From UBA6059 sp965227155 (GTDB taxonomy: Bacteria > Bacteroidota > Bacteroidia > Cytophagales > Cyclobacteriaceae): a stretch of DNA of 64,000 bases. Below, one piece after another: positions 1 through 7,406 of the stretch; the first letter of the stretch is position 1; each line of letters begins with the position of its first letter. The position numbers and the translations under genes are program-made. The DNA lies in assembly GCA_965227155.1 (NCBI GenBank), contig OZ245731.1, positions 620,001-684,000 on the forward strand. Direction: 5' to 3'. The notes below the pieces were generated by a model that saw only the letters and a program-made list of their open reading frames with translations, was not told the DNA's origin and made no database searches.

Positions 1-311
1 AAATAAACACTCAATTTGATCGCATGGGTATGCGTCTCAATGCTTCTATTGAATATACCGGAGAAGTGGTTGAGCAAATCTCTAGTCCTGTATTACCGGG
101 CTTACTGCAAATGCCTTCCAAAAATACACTCATCGCATTGCTAAGCGATTGCCAAACCACAGGAGGTTATCCCCGCCTTGGCAAAATTATAGATTACGAT
201 ATACCCTACCTGGTGCAGCAAAAACCAGGATCAACTGTCAAGTTTACTTACATTTCTCTCGAGGAGGCAGAAAAAATCAACAAAAATGGCCTGGTTCTAT
301 TTAGAGAGTAA
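1..311 (+). CDS. pxpC: 5-oxoprolinase subunit C / biotin-dependent carboxylase-like protein, C-terminal part (5' end outside window)
   Basis: Only the last ~103 codons are present; the frame is open at the left edge of the window, so the internal ATGs at 24 and 30 are not the start. The residues FDRMGMRLN and TTGGYPRLGKI match the conserved C-terminal half of the PxpC/KipA (allophanate hydrolase subunit 2-like) family, which with PxpA and PxpB cleaves 5-oxoproline to glutamate using ATP. The 3' end overlaps the convergent small PspC-type gene by 15 nt. No partner genes are visible because the operon would lie to the left. Family assignment is from recognised motifs; substrate is inferred. Confidence 0.8.
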   Translation, partial: INTQFDRMGMRLNASIEYTGEVVEQISSPVLPGLLQMPSKNTLIALLSDCQTTGGYPRLGKIIDYDIPYLVQQKPGSTVKFTYISLEEAEKINKNGLVLFRE

Positions 312-446
312 TTTGATGATCCAAAGGATCAGGTAAATCCCCAAACCGACACCAAAAAATAGAATGCCCACCACAAATGCAATTCTTACAATGGTAGGAT
401 CAACGCTGATCTTCTTACCAAACCATTCTGAAACACCTAGTATCAT
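297..446 (-). CDS. small PspC-domain-like membrane protein (49 aa)
   Basis: A 49-codon reading frame starts at ATG 446. It reads GVSEWFGKKISVDPTIVRI and is followed by one hydrophobic segment (about residues 22-45) rich in Gly, Phe and Ile. This is the layout of single-domain PspC proteins (gene product of the phage-shock family): a short start that folds like a DNA-associated stub, then a membrane helix. Many Bacteroidota carry such minimal PspC proteins as stand-alone genes. It ends inside the 3' end of the convergent pxpC gene. The role in envelope stress is inferred from the family only. Confidence 0.75.
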   Translation of the reverse strand: MILGVSEWFGKKISVDPTIVRIAFVVGILFFGVGLGIYLILWIIKLLSK

Positions 447-525
447 AGTTTAATTTTTGATTTAAGATAAGTCCACATGTACCAATGATCAAAATGTAGG
501 AACAATAAAAGTTTTCAATACTCAG

Positions 526-687
526 TTAAATCAAATTAAAAACTATACGCTCCCTTGGAATACCATATTTGGTACTTTTAGTCTTTCCAGAATTATGCTC
601 TTCAATCCGACGATTTAAATCCTTAGTATGACCTTTATAAAATCTCCCTGTTGAAGAACTAAATATGATATAAGTGTAAAAGTGCAA
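526..687 (-). pseudogene. GIY-YIG (URI-type) endonuclease remnant
   Basis: Reading the minus strand from a TTG at 687 gives 53 residues with the core of a UvrC-intron-type GIY-YIG nuclease: FYTYIIFSS, then GRFYKGHTKDLNRRIEEHN and SGKTKSTKYGIP. Family members are normally about 80-95 residues and continue after 'KYGIPW' with a conserved acidic/basic tail. Here the frame ends at TAA (526-528) after a non-homologous stretch, so the C-terminal third, which carries the catalytic Glu, is missing, and there is no ATG at the 5' end. I call it a decayed gene. It sits between the PspC gene and the tRNA-Leu partial duplication. Confidence 0.7.
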
Positions 688-700
688 AACACAAACTAAG

Positions 701-722
701 ATAAGTGCCCAGGGCGGGAGTC
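701..722. repeat. 22-bp copy of the tRNA-Leu 3' end (att-like direct repeat, copy 1)
   Basis: Positions 701-722 are identical over 22 bp to 942-963, which is the 3' end of the tRNA-Leu gene plus 5 bp downstream. The two copies are in direct orientation, 241 bp apart. Past the repeat the sequences diverge. The copy continues into a short GC-rich hairpin (713-718 with 723-728). A duplicated tRNA 3' end next to a broken nuclease is what integration, or decay after excision, of a tRNA-targeting element leaves behind; that history is inference. Confidence 0.7.
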
Positions 723-803
723 CCCGCCTGATCGAAACGGTTCGGCCATTCGGGTGGGGAACACATAATATCAGAACCCCAATTTATTCAACTGATCTTA
801 TAG

Positions 804-826
804 ATTGCCCGAACAAGTCGGGCAAT
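804..826. repeat. perfect 9-bp stem hairpin, possible dispersed palindromic repeat
   Basis: ATTGCCCGA (804-812) and TCGGGCAAT (818-826) form a perfect inverted repeat around a 5-nt loop. There is no T-run on either side, so it does not read as an intrinsic terminator. The flanks (AG on the left, GACG on the right) resemble short palindromic elements scattered in Bacteroidota intergenic DNA, but a copy count elsewhere in the genome cannot be made from this window. Confidence 0.5.
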
Positions 827-941
827 GACGAGCTACATAAAATTTCATTCTTAACTATTAACAGCCCGGGATTTGATTATTCCAAAGTCCATAGAGTTAT
901 ATGGAGGTAGTATAATCAAACTAAAGTGAATCAATGAATTT

Positions 942-963
942 ATAAGTGCCCAGGGCGGGAGTC
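942..963. repeat. 22-bp direct repeat overlapping tRNA-Leu 3' end (copy 2)
   Basis: This is the second copy of the 22-bp repeat at 701-722; it overlaps the acceptor and T-stem 3' strand of the intact tRNA-Leu gene, leaving the tRNA complete. Confidence 0.7.
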
Positions 964-1030
964 GAACCCGCACGTCCATACGGACACATGGCCCTCAACC
1001 ATGCCTGTCTACCAGTTCCAGCACCTGGGC
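947..1030 (-). tRNA. tRNA-Leu (anticodon GAG)
   Basis: On the minus strand the gene begins GCCCAGG at 1030 and ends CCTGGGC plus discriminator A at 947. The acceptor stem is a perfect 7 bp. The anticodon arm is CATGG-TTGAGGG-CCATG with anticodon GAG. A long variable arm (TGTCCGTATGGACGTG) marks it as a class II tRNA, and the T-arm is CGGG-TTCGACT-CCCG. CCA is not encoded. It has its own promoter just downstream of egtD. Confidence 0.97.
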
Positions 1031-1046
1031 GTTTTAGAGAGGACGG

Positions 1047-1077
1047 CAAAAATAAGAGGAATAATACTCTTACACAA
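1047..1077 (-). promoter_or_regulatory. Bacteroidota-type promoter for tRNA-Leu
   Basis: On the minus strand a TTG (1077-1075) is followed after exactly 20 bp by TATTTTTG (1054-1047). This fits the Bacteroidota primary-sigma consensus -33 TTG / -7 TAnnTTTG. Transcription would start near 1040, about 10 nt before the mature tRNA 5' end. The same geometry is seen before tRNA-Lys. Confidence 0.6.
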
Positions 1078-1081
1078 TATG

Positions 1082-2086
1082 CTATTTCACTTGCCAGATG
1101 GAATCCACAAAATACTGGTTTTCATCAGTAAAATGTCTTTTTACCTTAAATCCAGTATGCTCTGCTAATGCTTCAATCTCAGGTAAACTGTATTTTTTTG
1201 AGGTCTCCGTATGAATAGGTTCCCAGCCATCAATAGTGATTGTTTGCCCGCTTGCAAATGTGACCCGCTGCTGTTCAGTACTCATAAGGTAACTTCTGCA
1301 TTCTCCTGTTTGTGGATCGTAAGTCACGTAATGCTTAAATAGTGCCTGTCTGAAATCAGCACCCAACTCCCTATTTATTCGATCTAAAAGATTGAAATTG
1401 AATGCTTTGGTAATATCATGAGGATCATCATAAGCAGCCAATATTGCCTTAGGATCTTTTTTCAGGTCAATACCTATCAGCAGTATATCACCAGGATTTA
1501 GATTGGAGGACAACTCGGTGAGAAAGCTTTCTGCCCTCGCTTGAGTGAAGTTCCCAATGTTGGAACCTAAAAACATGACAACCTTCCTATGGTCATGGTC
1601 GGACTTTAAAGCTTTCAATACCTGAAAATAATCGCCGTGCAGCGCTTCAGTGGTTAAATCCGGCAGCTCCTCTACAAGAGAATCCGTCAGAATCTTGAGT
1701 ACATGATCAGATATGTCGATTGGACAATATTTGAAATTTGCCTTTTCTTCCAGGAAATGGCGCAACAATACCTTGGTCTTGTAGCCATCTCCTGCTCCAA
1801 ATTCCAACAAGTGAAACTGGTGCGTACCGACACCTAGGGTCTCCAAAATGGTCTCTGCCTGATACTCAAATATGTTATACTCTGCCCTTGTCAGGTAATA
1901 TTCCTCCATTTGCATGATCTGCTGGAAGATTTTATCTCCTTTTTGATCATAGAAGTACTTTGATGGCAAAGTTTTAGGGTAGGAAGTAAGCCCTTCCAGT
2001 ATATCCTTCTCAAAGGTTGTATGTGGTAACACATAGATTCCATTATTGCTTCTGGTAGTGCCACTAAATTGTTGATTAACATTCAT
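1082..2086 (-). CDS. egtD: L-histidine N(alpha)-methyltransferase EgtD
   Basis: The 334-residue product is a member of the EgtD (Methyltransf_33) family, which trimethylates the alpha-amino group of histidine with S-adenosylmethionine to give hercynine, the first step of ergothioneine synthesis. The N-terminal signature is clear: LPSKYFYDQKGDKIFQQI, then EEYYLTRAEYNIFE (about residues 41-74). The SAM loop is LLEFGAGDGYKTKVLL (about 94-109), and LGSNIGNF (about 173-180) is also typical. It starts at ATG 2086, 47 bp after egtB stops, on the same strand, so egtB-egtD read as one transcript. No egtA, egtC or egtE is seen nearby. Confidence 0.95.
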   Translation of the reverse strand: MNVNQQFSGTTRSNNGIYVLPHTTFEKDILEGLTSYPKTLPSKYFYDQKGDKIFQQIMQMEEYYLTRAEYNIFEYQAETILETLGVGTHQFHLLEFGAGDGYKTKVLLRHFLEEKANFKYCPIDISDHVLKILTDSLVEELPDLTTEALHGDYFQVLKALKSDHDHRKVVMFLGSNIGNFTQARAESFLTELSSNLNPGDILLIGIDLKKDPKAILAAYDDPHDITKAFNFNLLDRINRELGADFRQALFKHYVTYDPQTGECRSYLMSTEQQRVTFASGQTITIDGWEPIHTETSKKYSLPEIEALAEHTGFKVKRHFTDENQYFVDSIWQVK

Positions 2087-2133
2087 CCTTTATTCGGATT
2101 ATTTTGATTTGCTTGTATTGAAGTCTATCTATC

Positions 2134-3408
2134 CTATACGTGTCGGGCCAATCGAATTCCATTGCATAGCCACCTCAGATGAGGGTGAAAGAAATTTCTG
2201 TAAGTAGGCCTGATGTGATCTCTGGAGGTAGCATAAGAGCCCCCTCTTAATACCATTTGGTTGACCATCCATTTGCCATTGTATTCTCCTATAGCTCCCT
2301 CCTCTGTCTTGAAATAGGGATAGGGCAAATAACTGCTGCTGGTCCACTCCCATAGGTTGCCCATAAACTGATTGGCAGGGTCACCATATATTGGATGATA
2401 TTGACGGTTATCCGCAAAGTTATGTGCCTTAGTAGGCGAAGAACCGTATTGTTTGCAGGCTACCTCCCACTCAAACTCCGTTGGTAATCGCTCACCCTTC
2501 CAACGAGCAAAGGCATCCGCTTCAAAATAGCTGATATGCGCCAGCGGCTCGTCCTTTCTCAAAGACTGCATGCCATACAACGAATAGTATTGCCATCCCC
2601 CGTCTACATAATGCCAGTAATGAGGCGCTTTAATTCCATTTGCTTTCACCCACTCCCAGCCCTCACTTAGCCAGTGCCGGAAATCCTGATACCCCCCATC
2701 TTCAATAAACTCCATGTATTCACCTACTGAAATTAGCCGGTTGCCGATTTCAAAATTCTGCAAGTACACTTCATGCACCCCAAGCTCATTATCAAAACAG
2801 AATTCTGAACCATCGTAACCAATTTGGTATTTACCTTCACTGACCTGCAAATACTCCAGCGGTGCTGGCACATTTGATTCAGGAAGCGCCTTGTGGTTGA
2901 TGTATGGGGGATATAATGGCTGATGGCCAAGTATGTATTTGATGTCGTATACCAGTAGCTCCTGATGCTGCTGTTCATGCTGTAGCCCCAACTGAAGAAC
3001 TTCCAGCTGTTTTTCAGAAAATTGCTCCTTTCCCAAATACTCAAGCATATGCTCGTCCACATACGCTCGGTAGGTTTTTAACTCTTCAAGGGTGGGTCTG
3101 GTCACAAAACCCCGATCTACCCGACTTACACGCTCACCAGCCCCTTCATAATAGCTATTGAAAAGGTATGGATAATCTCTATGGAAGGATTGGTAGCTCT
3201 CCATCTGTGTAAGCACGAATGTTTCGAAAAACCATGTGGTATGCGCAAGGTGCCACTTGGGCGGAGATACATCCACAATCGGCTGAACTACACTATCCTC
3301 CGGTTTTAAAGGTTCGCAAAGCTCCAGGGTAAAGTCTCGTACTTTTTTGAACTTTGCCTTGATTGACTGATTAGATATTTCGGATGTTGTGCTCGCTGTA
3401 TCGATAAT
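2134..3408 (-). CDS. egtB: hercynine oxygenase / ergothioneine sulfoxide synthase EgtB (start codon unusual)
   Basis: EgtB is a non-haem iron enzyme joining hercynine to a thiol (cysteine or gamma-glutamylcysteine) with O2. The product has an N-terminal DinB-like domain with the iron-binding histidines (WHLAHTTWF and LQHEQQHQEL, an HxxxH) and a C-terminal FGE-sulfatase-type domain (ERLPTEFEWEVA, GNLWEWTSSSY, RGGSYAT, final GIRLAR). The first ordinary start is GTG at 3276, giving 380 residues. However, homology continues without a break upstream: KFKKVRDFTLELCEPL, PEDSVVQPIVDVSPPKW are typical of the EgtB N-terminus. The frame is open back to TAA at 3418-3420 and contains no ATG, GTG or TTG. 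I therefore place the start tentatively at ATT 3408 (424 aa, close to family length). A real non-canonical start, or a small indel near the 5' end, are both possible. Confidence 0.88.
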   Translation of the reverse strand: MIDTASTTSEISNQSIKAKFKKVRDFTLELCEPLKPEDSVVQPIVDVSPPKWHLAHTTWFFETFVLTQMESYQSFHRDYPYLFNSYYEGAGERVSRVDRGFVTRPTLEELKTYRAYVDEHMLEYLGKEQFSEKQLEVLQLGLQHEQQHQELLVYDIKYILGHQPLYPPYINHKALPESNVPAPLEYLQVSEGKYQIGYDGSEFCFDNELGVHEVYLQNFEIGNRLISVGEYMEFIEDGGYQDFRHWLSEGWEWVKANGIKAPHYWHYVDGGWQYYSLYGMQSLRKDEPLAHISYFEADAFARWKGERLPTEFEWEVACKQYGSSPTKAHNFADNRQYHPIYGDPANQFMGNLWEWTSSSYLPYPYFKTEEGAIGEYNGKWMVNQMVLRGGSYATSRDHIRPTYRNFFHPHLRWLCNGIRLARHV

Positions 3409-3420
3409 AAGGTATGTTTA

Positions 3421-3441
3421 TATTCTTAAAGTTTAAGAATA
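3421..3441. promoter_or_regulatory. perfect 21-bp palindrome upstream of egtB (candidate operator)
   Basis: TATTCTTAAA (3421-3430) and TTTAAGAATA (3432-3441) are exact inverted repeats around a single G. The site lies 13 bp upstream of the tentative egtB start and just past the in-frame stop. There is no T-run after it and it is AT-rich, so a DNA-binding site for a dimeric repressor or activator is more likely than a terminator. The regulator is unknown; no regulator gene is adjacent. Confidence 0.5.
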
Positions 3442-3579
3442 CAACATTGATGTCCAATAAAAGTTGAATCTTTTTATAGGGATCGCGCCTTAAAAGCGAT
3501 TGTAACCAAAACCTAAACTGACACATTTTGAATCAGTTTCCTGCTGCCCGATTTCTTTGGAAAATTACCTATAAAAGTA

Positions 3580-4704
3580 TTATACGTAATTATTCAACAT
3601 CACCGGCATCACAAGCATCAGGATATCCTCATTATCGTCCTTTTCGGTAGGGAGAATCAAACCGGCTTTGTTGGGAGCCTGCAGCTTCATAAGCACTTTG
3701 TCAGAATCAAGATTGGTAACCATTTCTATGAGAAACTTAGCATTAAATCCGATCTCAATATCCTCTCCATTGTGCTCGCATGCCAATCGCTCGTTTGCCT
3801 CATTAGAGAAATCCAGATCTTCCGCAGAGATCAATAATTCACTACCTGTGATTTTAAGCCTCACCTGATGGGTAGTTTTATTGGCATAGATCGCAATCCT
3901 TTTAAGTGAGCTCAATAATTCCATCCTGTCGATGGTCATTTCATTTTCATTATCGGCAGGAATTACATTATCATAGTCCGGAAACCGCTCATCTATCAAT
4001 CGGCAAATCATCTTCACGTTGTTGAAGCTAAAAAATGCATTGGCCGCATTGAATTCCACGCTTACATTGGTGTTTTCGGATGGTATAGTGGAACGCAACA
4101 ATGTAAGAGCCTTGCGAGGAATGATCATGCTATGATCCATATCCCCGGCAATATCCACTCTTCTATATCGAATTAGTCTATGGCCATCTGTTGCTACAAA
4201 AGTAGTGCTGGCATCATCCAGCTTTAGGAATACGCCTGTCATTGCCGGACGAAGTTCGTCGTTTGAGGTAGCAAAAATGGTATTGGCTATTGCTGTACCC
4301 AGCACATCAGAAGAAATATCTACCGAATAGCCATCAGAAACGGTGGGTACTTTAGGGAAATCGGTAGCATTTTCACCAGATAATTTATAACGACCATTAT
4401 CAGAGCTGATTTCAATACTGTAAGACTCCTCGTCAATAGAAAATGTGACCGGTTGCTCCGGTAAATTTTTCAAAGTCTCCAACAAGATTTTTGCGGGCAC
4501 TGCAATCGACCCATTGTCTTTTGCCTCTACCTGCAGTTCTGTGATCATAGAAGTCTGGAGATCAGAAGCAGTAACGGTAAGGTTACCATCGTTGATCTCA
4601 AAAAGGAAATTTTCCAAAATTGGCACTACAGGATTTGTAGTGATAACTCCATTGATCGCAGAAAGCTGCTTTAGCAAATAAGAGGAGGAAACAATGAATT
4701 TCAT
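3580..4704 (-). CDS. dnaN: DNA polymerase III beta sliding clamp DnaN
   Basis: The 374-residue protein starts MKFIVSSSYLLKQLSAINGV and has the three repeated clamp domains expected for a beta subunit (usual length 365-380). Recognisable pieces are NPVVPILENFLFEI, ELRPAMTGVFL, VATDGHRL and RFPDYDNVIP, and the C-terminus ends in the clamp-typical region VMPVMLNN. It forms the ring dimer that tethers polymerase to DNA. It is the last gene of a same-strand run with the gld genes, following the DUF4340 gene after 60 bp, and has no dnaA beside it, unlike in many other bacteria. The 171 bp between dnaN and egtB hold only the palindrome noted separately. Confidence 0.97.
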   Translation of the reverse strand: MKFIVSSSYLLKQLSAINGVITTNPVVPILENFLFEINDGNLTVTASDLQTSMITELQVEAKDNGSIAVPAKILLETLKNLPEQPVTFSIDEESYSIEISSDNGRYKLSGENATDFPKVPTVSDGYSVDISSDVLGTAIANTIFATSNDELRPAMTGVFLKLDDASTTFVATDGHRLIRYRRVDIAGDMDHSMIIPRKALTLLRSTIPSENTNVSVEFNAANAFFSFNNVKMICRLIDERFPDYDNVIPADNENEMTIDRMELLSSLKRIAIYANKTTHQVRLKITGSELLISAEDLDFSNEANERLACEHNGEDIEIGFNAKFLIEMVTNLDSDKVLMKLQAPNKAGLILPTEKDDNEDILMLVMPVMLNNYV

Positions 4705-4764
4705 ATCTAGATTGGTCGTTTAATTTTAGCGGGTAAAGTTAAAAATAAAAATTAGAATCCGCCG

Positions 4765-5724
4765 CTATAGATTTTGACCATTTTGCCTTCTTAGGAAATA
4801 GTTTGGGCTGACCAGTAGGCGCTCAATTCTGTCCTTTTCAATGACCGACCAGCTGCCGTTTTTTTCCTGCACAAGCCTTACCACACTATTGGATAACTGC
4901 GGGTAAACGGTAAGCTCATTGCTTCGTGAAGGATCAATATCAGTGACAGAAATAACTGCTTCAGGTGTTGTTTTAGACAAAGAATCAAATCGTTCAAAAC
5001 TACCTATATCGATATGTTCATTGGTTTCAAAATAGCTAAACTGATCGAGATAGTTGATGAGTTTGGCTGAATCCAGATTGTCATTTTCAATCCCCGCTAC
5101 CAAAGGAAACCCCTCTTCATATTCTATAGCAACCAACGGCTTTTCAGAGGCGGAGTAATCTATCTCGAGGGATGATAAACTCTGCCATGGTGTTTCAAAT
5201 AGTTTCCGATCCTTCCACTGTAGGGCGGTTAGGTTAAAAATCGCAGATACATTCTGATTATAGCCGGGTATTTCCATTAAAAAAACCTGATCATCATTTT
5301 TACCGGAAAAATAAGTCTTGGATTGACCAGATCCATTAACATAAAATGACCTGATTTCTTCACCTCCACTGTAGAAACTTGCCAGTGTGCCACTTTCTTC
5401 CAGTTGACTTCTTATTGCTGCATGATCTTTTTCAGCGACTGGTCTTCTTACTTCTACTTCATTGAGCATCCTGAAAAAGACCATTCGTAGTGATTGATCC
5501 ATTTTGTACTCGCTGTTCACATACCAGCCAGCAGCGGTATTTTCAAACAAAAGCTCCTCACCATTTGAGGTCATAACAATGCGATCCAGTACATTCGGAT
5601 CTGCCAATGAAAAAAGTTGCTTATCAAAATCTATGGTGTTATCCGGCCCACCACTCGATACCAGGTATAGAAATCCCGCTGAAAAGACGACAGTGAATAT
5701 CAAATATAGTTTTGATCTTTCCAT
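4765..5724 (-). CDS. DUF4340 domain protein following GldG
   Basis: A 319-residue protein if it starts at ATG 5724 (MERSKLYLIFTVVF), which is placed 2 nt past the gldG stop; a longer frame back to 5823 would overlap gldG by about 100 bp and is not favoured. One N-terminal membrane anchor (about residues 4-22) is followed by a periplasmic-type beta-rich region with repeated 'Y-x-F/V' strands, the look of DUF4340, a domain often encoded next to GldG-like ABC auxiliary subunits. The tight spacing suggests co-translation and a role with the gldA-F-G transporter. Biochemical function is not known. Confidence 0.8.
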   Translation of the reverse strand: MERSKLYLIFTVVFSAGFLYLVSSGGPDNTIDFDKQLFSLADPNVLDRIVMTSNGEELLFENTAAGWYVNSEYKMDQSLRMVFFRMLNEVEVRRPVAEKDHAAIRSQLEESGTLASFYSGGEEIRSFYVNGSGQSKTYFSGKNDDQVFLMEIPGYNQNVSAIFNLTALQWKDRKLFETPWQSLSSLEIDYSASEKPLVAIEYEEGFPLVAGIENDNLDSAKLINYLDQFSYFETNEHIDIGSFERFDSLSKTTPEAVISVTDIDPSRSNELTVYPQLSNSVVRLVQEKNGSWSVIEKDRIERLLVSPNYFLRRQNGQNL

Positions 5725-5726
5725 AG

Positions 5727-7406
5727 TTAATGTCGGGCGTATTTTTGCTTCCTCCAATAGGCACGCACAATGCCAAATGCTATTAGCACCAACAAAGGCC
5801 CTAATATATTCAGCAGCTGCCAAAAGAGCTTTTCCTCTTCAATTCTAACTTTATCCAACGGCCTGATTTTGATCTCTTTAAGCCGTGTATTGATGATACC
5901 ATCCTCATCTAGCAGATAGTTCAACCCATTTCTGACAAAATCTTTATTGGCATAAGTCACTTTTTGCAAGGGATCATACCCCAGATCCTGCGGGCGATCC
6001 TGGTCAAAATCATTTCGGATAAAATCTCCATCAGCAACCAGGATAATCGCTGAAGGATCGCCTTCTTCTATGAACCCTGACCTATCCACACCTGCCGGTA
6101 ATATTCTGTTTTTAAACAAAGAGGTAAACATACCTTCAAGCAGGTATGATACGGGCTGCGGGCCTTTTTGGTAAAAGTCAGGGTTTAAGCCGCCTCTGAG
6201 ATCATTAAAACTAACCCTCGGCGGATTGCTGGCAATTTGGCTATACTGCGAGGTTAGCATCAGTGGTGTTTTAGTAATACCCTCAGCCTTCACAGTATCA
6301 ATGGAAGAAACAAACTTGGTAATGGAGGCATCCAGGTTTCTGACAATTTGATGATTGCCATAATTATTTATTAAAGGAAAAAATGGCCAGGGAAGCATTC
6401 TGATTTGCGACTGGTCGCCCATATTACCAGCCACTACCGGAAAAAAGCCACAATTGATATCCTTTACATAATTCAAATTAATACGTACACCATATCTGAA
6501 AAGCAGGTCTGTAAGGTTGGTTTCATAAGGAAATGCAATGGTACCTTCTCCACTGGCACTATCCATATTCACGCTCAAGGCATCTATAAACATCATTAGC
6601 TTACCGCCGCGCATCACATATTGATCAAGCCTGTATTTTTCAACCTCGCTAAAGGGTTGTGTAGGCTTAGCCAATACCAGCACCTTGTACTCATCCAAAC
6701 GCTGATTAGTCTTCAAATCCACATTAAAGACCTCATTAGACTCCATCAGCAAGCTGGTGAATCCTGCAACTTGCAAAGTGTCCAACTCGCCATGCCCTCT
6801 TACTATACCTATTTTCGGTTTTTCATCTTCGGCTATTTTTTGGATCGCCGAAATAAACTCATACTCCAGGTTTTCAATGCTTTGGTTAAGAATATCCTCC
6901 GGACCTGTGCTTCTGTTACCCTTTAGCAACATCACACCAACTTCTTCTCCAAAATAAGAAATGATGGCTCCAGGAAAAATCAATTTCTCTGTGCGTCCGC
7001 CCTCTTCAGAATAAGACAAATTAGTAGGTTGAATGCCCATCTGACCCAGATAATTATAAAATTCATTCTGACTTTTAGTGCTTTGCGCCTGATCAGGATT
7101 AACAAACCTATACTGGACTTTACCATCCGCATAAAAGTTGAATTGCTCCAAAGTTTCCCTGATGGATTTTTGCAGCCTCTTAAAACTGCTTGGCAACTCC
7201 CCATCCAAGTAAACTTCCACATAAACTACATCTGTGAGCTGCTCAAGTTGAGCCTGAGTAGCCTCAGATATACTAAACCTGTTCTCTTCCGTTAAATCAA
7301 TTCGCACCGGATACTTATCAATCAAAGCATTAATAAACAGTGCTCCCGCTATCACCATGGTAAAGAGCAGCAAATGCTCCAGCTTCTGCGATTTCCAGTT
7401 TACCAT
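5727..7406 (-). CDS. gldG: gliding motility-associated ABC transporter substrate-binding/auxiliary protein GldG
   Basis: The 559-residue product has an N-terminal helix (about residues 12-32, LLLFTMVIAGALFINALI) followed by the characteristic RIDLTEENRFSISEATQAQL. A long GldG/ABC auxiliary domain follows, including the glutamine amidotransferase-like segments PKIGIVRGHGELD and GGKLMMFIDALSV, and a final membrane helix (about 530-550) lies before a basic tail. It begins 7 nt inside the end of gldF, implying translational coupling. In Flavobacterium johnsoniae GldA, GldF and GldG form an ABC transporter needed for gliding; direct substrate is unknown. Confidence 0.93.
   Translation of the reverse strand: MVNWKSQKLEHLLLFTMVIAGALFINALIDKYPVRIDLTEENRFSISEATQAQLEQLTDVVYVEVYLDGELPSSFKRLQKSIRETLEQFNFYADGKVQYRFVNPDQAQSTKSQNEFYNYLGQMGIQPTNLSYSEEGGRTEKLIFPGAIISYFGEEVGVMLLKGNRSTGPEDILNQSIENLEYEFISAIQKIAEDEKPKIGIVRGHGELDTLQVAGFTSLLMESNEVFNVDLKTNQRLDEYKVLVLAKPTQPFSEVEKYRLDQYVMRGGKLMMFIDALSVNMDSASGEGTIAFPYETNLTDLLFRYGVRINLNYVKDINCGFFPVVAGNMGDQSQIRMLPWPFFPLINNYGNHQIVRNLDASITKFVSSIDTVKAEGITKTPLMLTSQYSQIASNPPRVSFNDLRGGLNPDFYQKGPQPVSYLLEGMFTSLFKNRILPAGVDRSGFIEEGDPSAIILVADGDFIRNDFDQDRPQDLGYDPLQKVTYANKDFVRNGLNYLLDEDGIINTRLKEIKIRPLDKVRIEEEKLFWQLLNILGPLLVLIAFGIVRAYWRKQKYARH

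Noticed and set aside
946..1131. Plus-strand frame across the tRNA-Leu gene
   Set aside because: It lies on the antisense of a confident tRNA and its promoter.
3421..3441. Palindrome before egtB as an intrinsic terminator
   Set aside because: AT-only stem with no loop to speak of and no T-run; it lies at a 5' end, not a 3' end.
5724..5823. Longer N-terminus for the DUF4340 protein
   Set aside because: The added 33 residues lie within gldG in another frame; MERSKLYLIF at 5724 is a natural membrane-anchor start 2 nt after the gldG stop.
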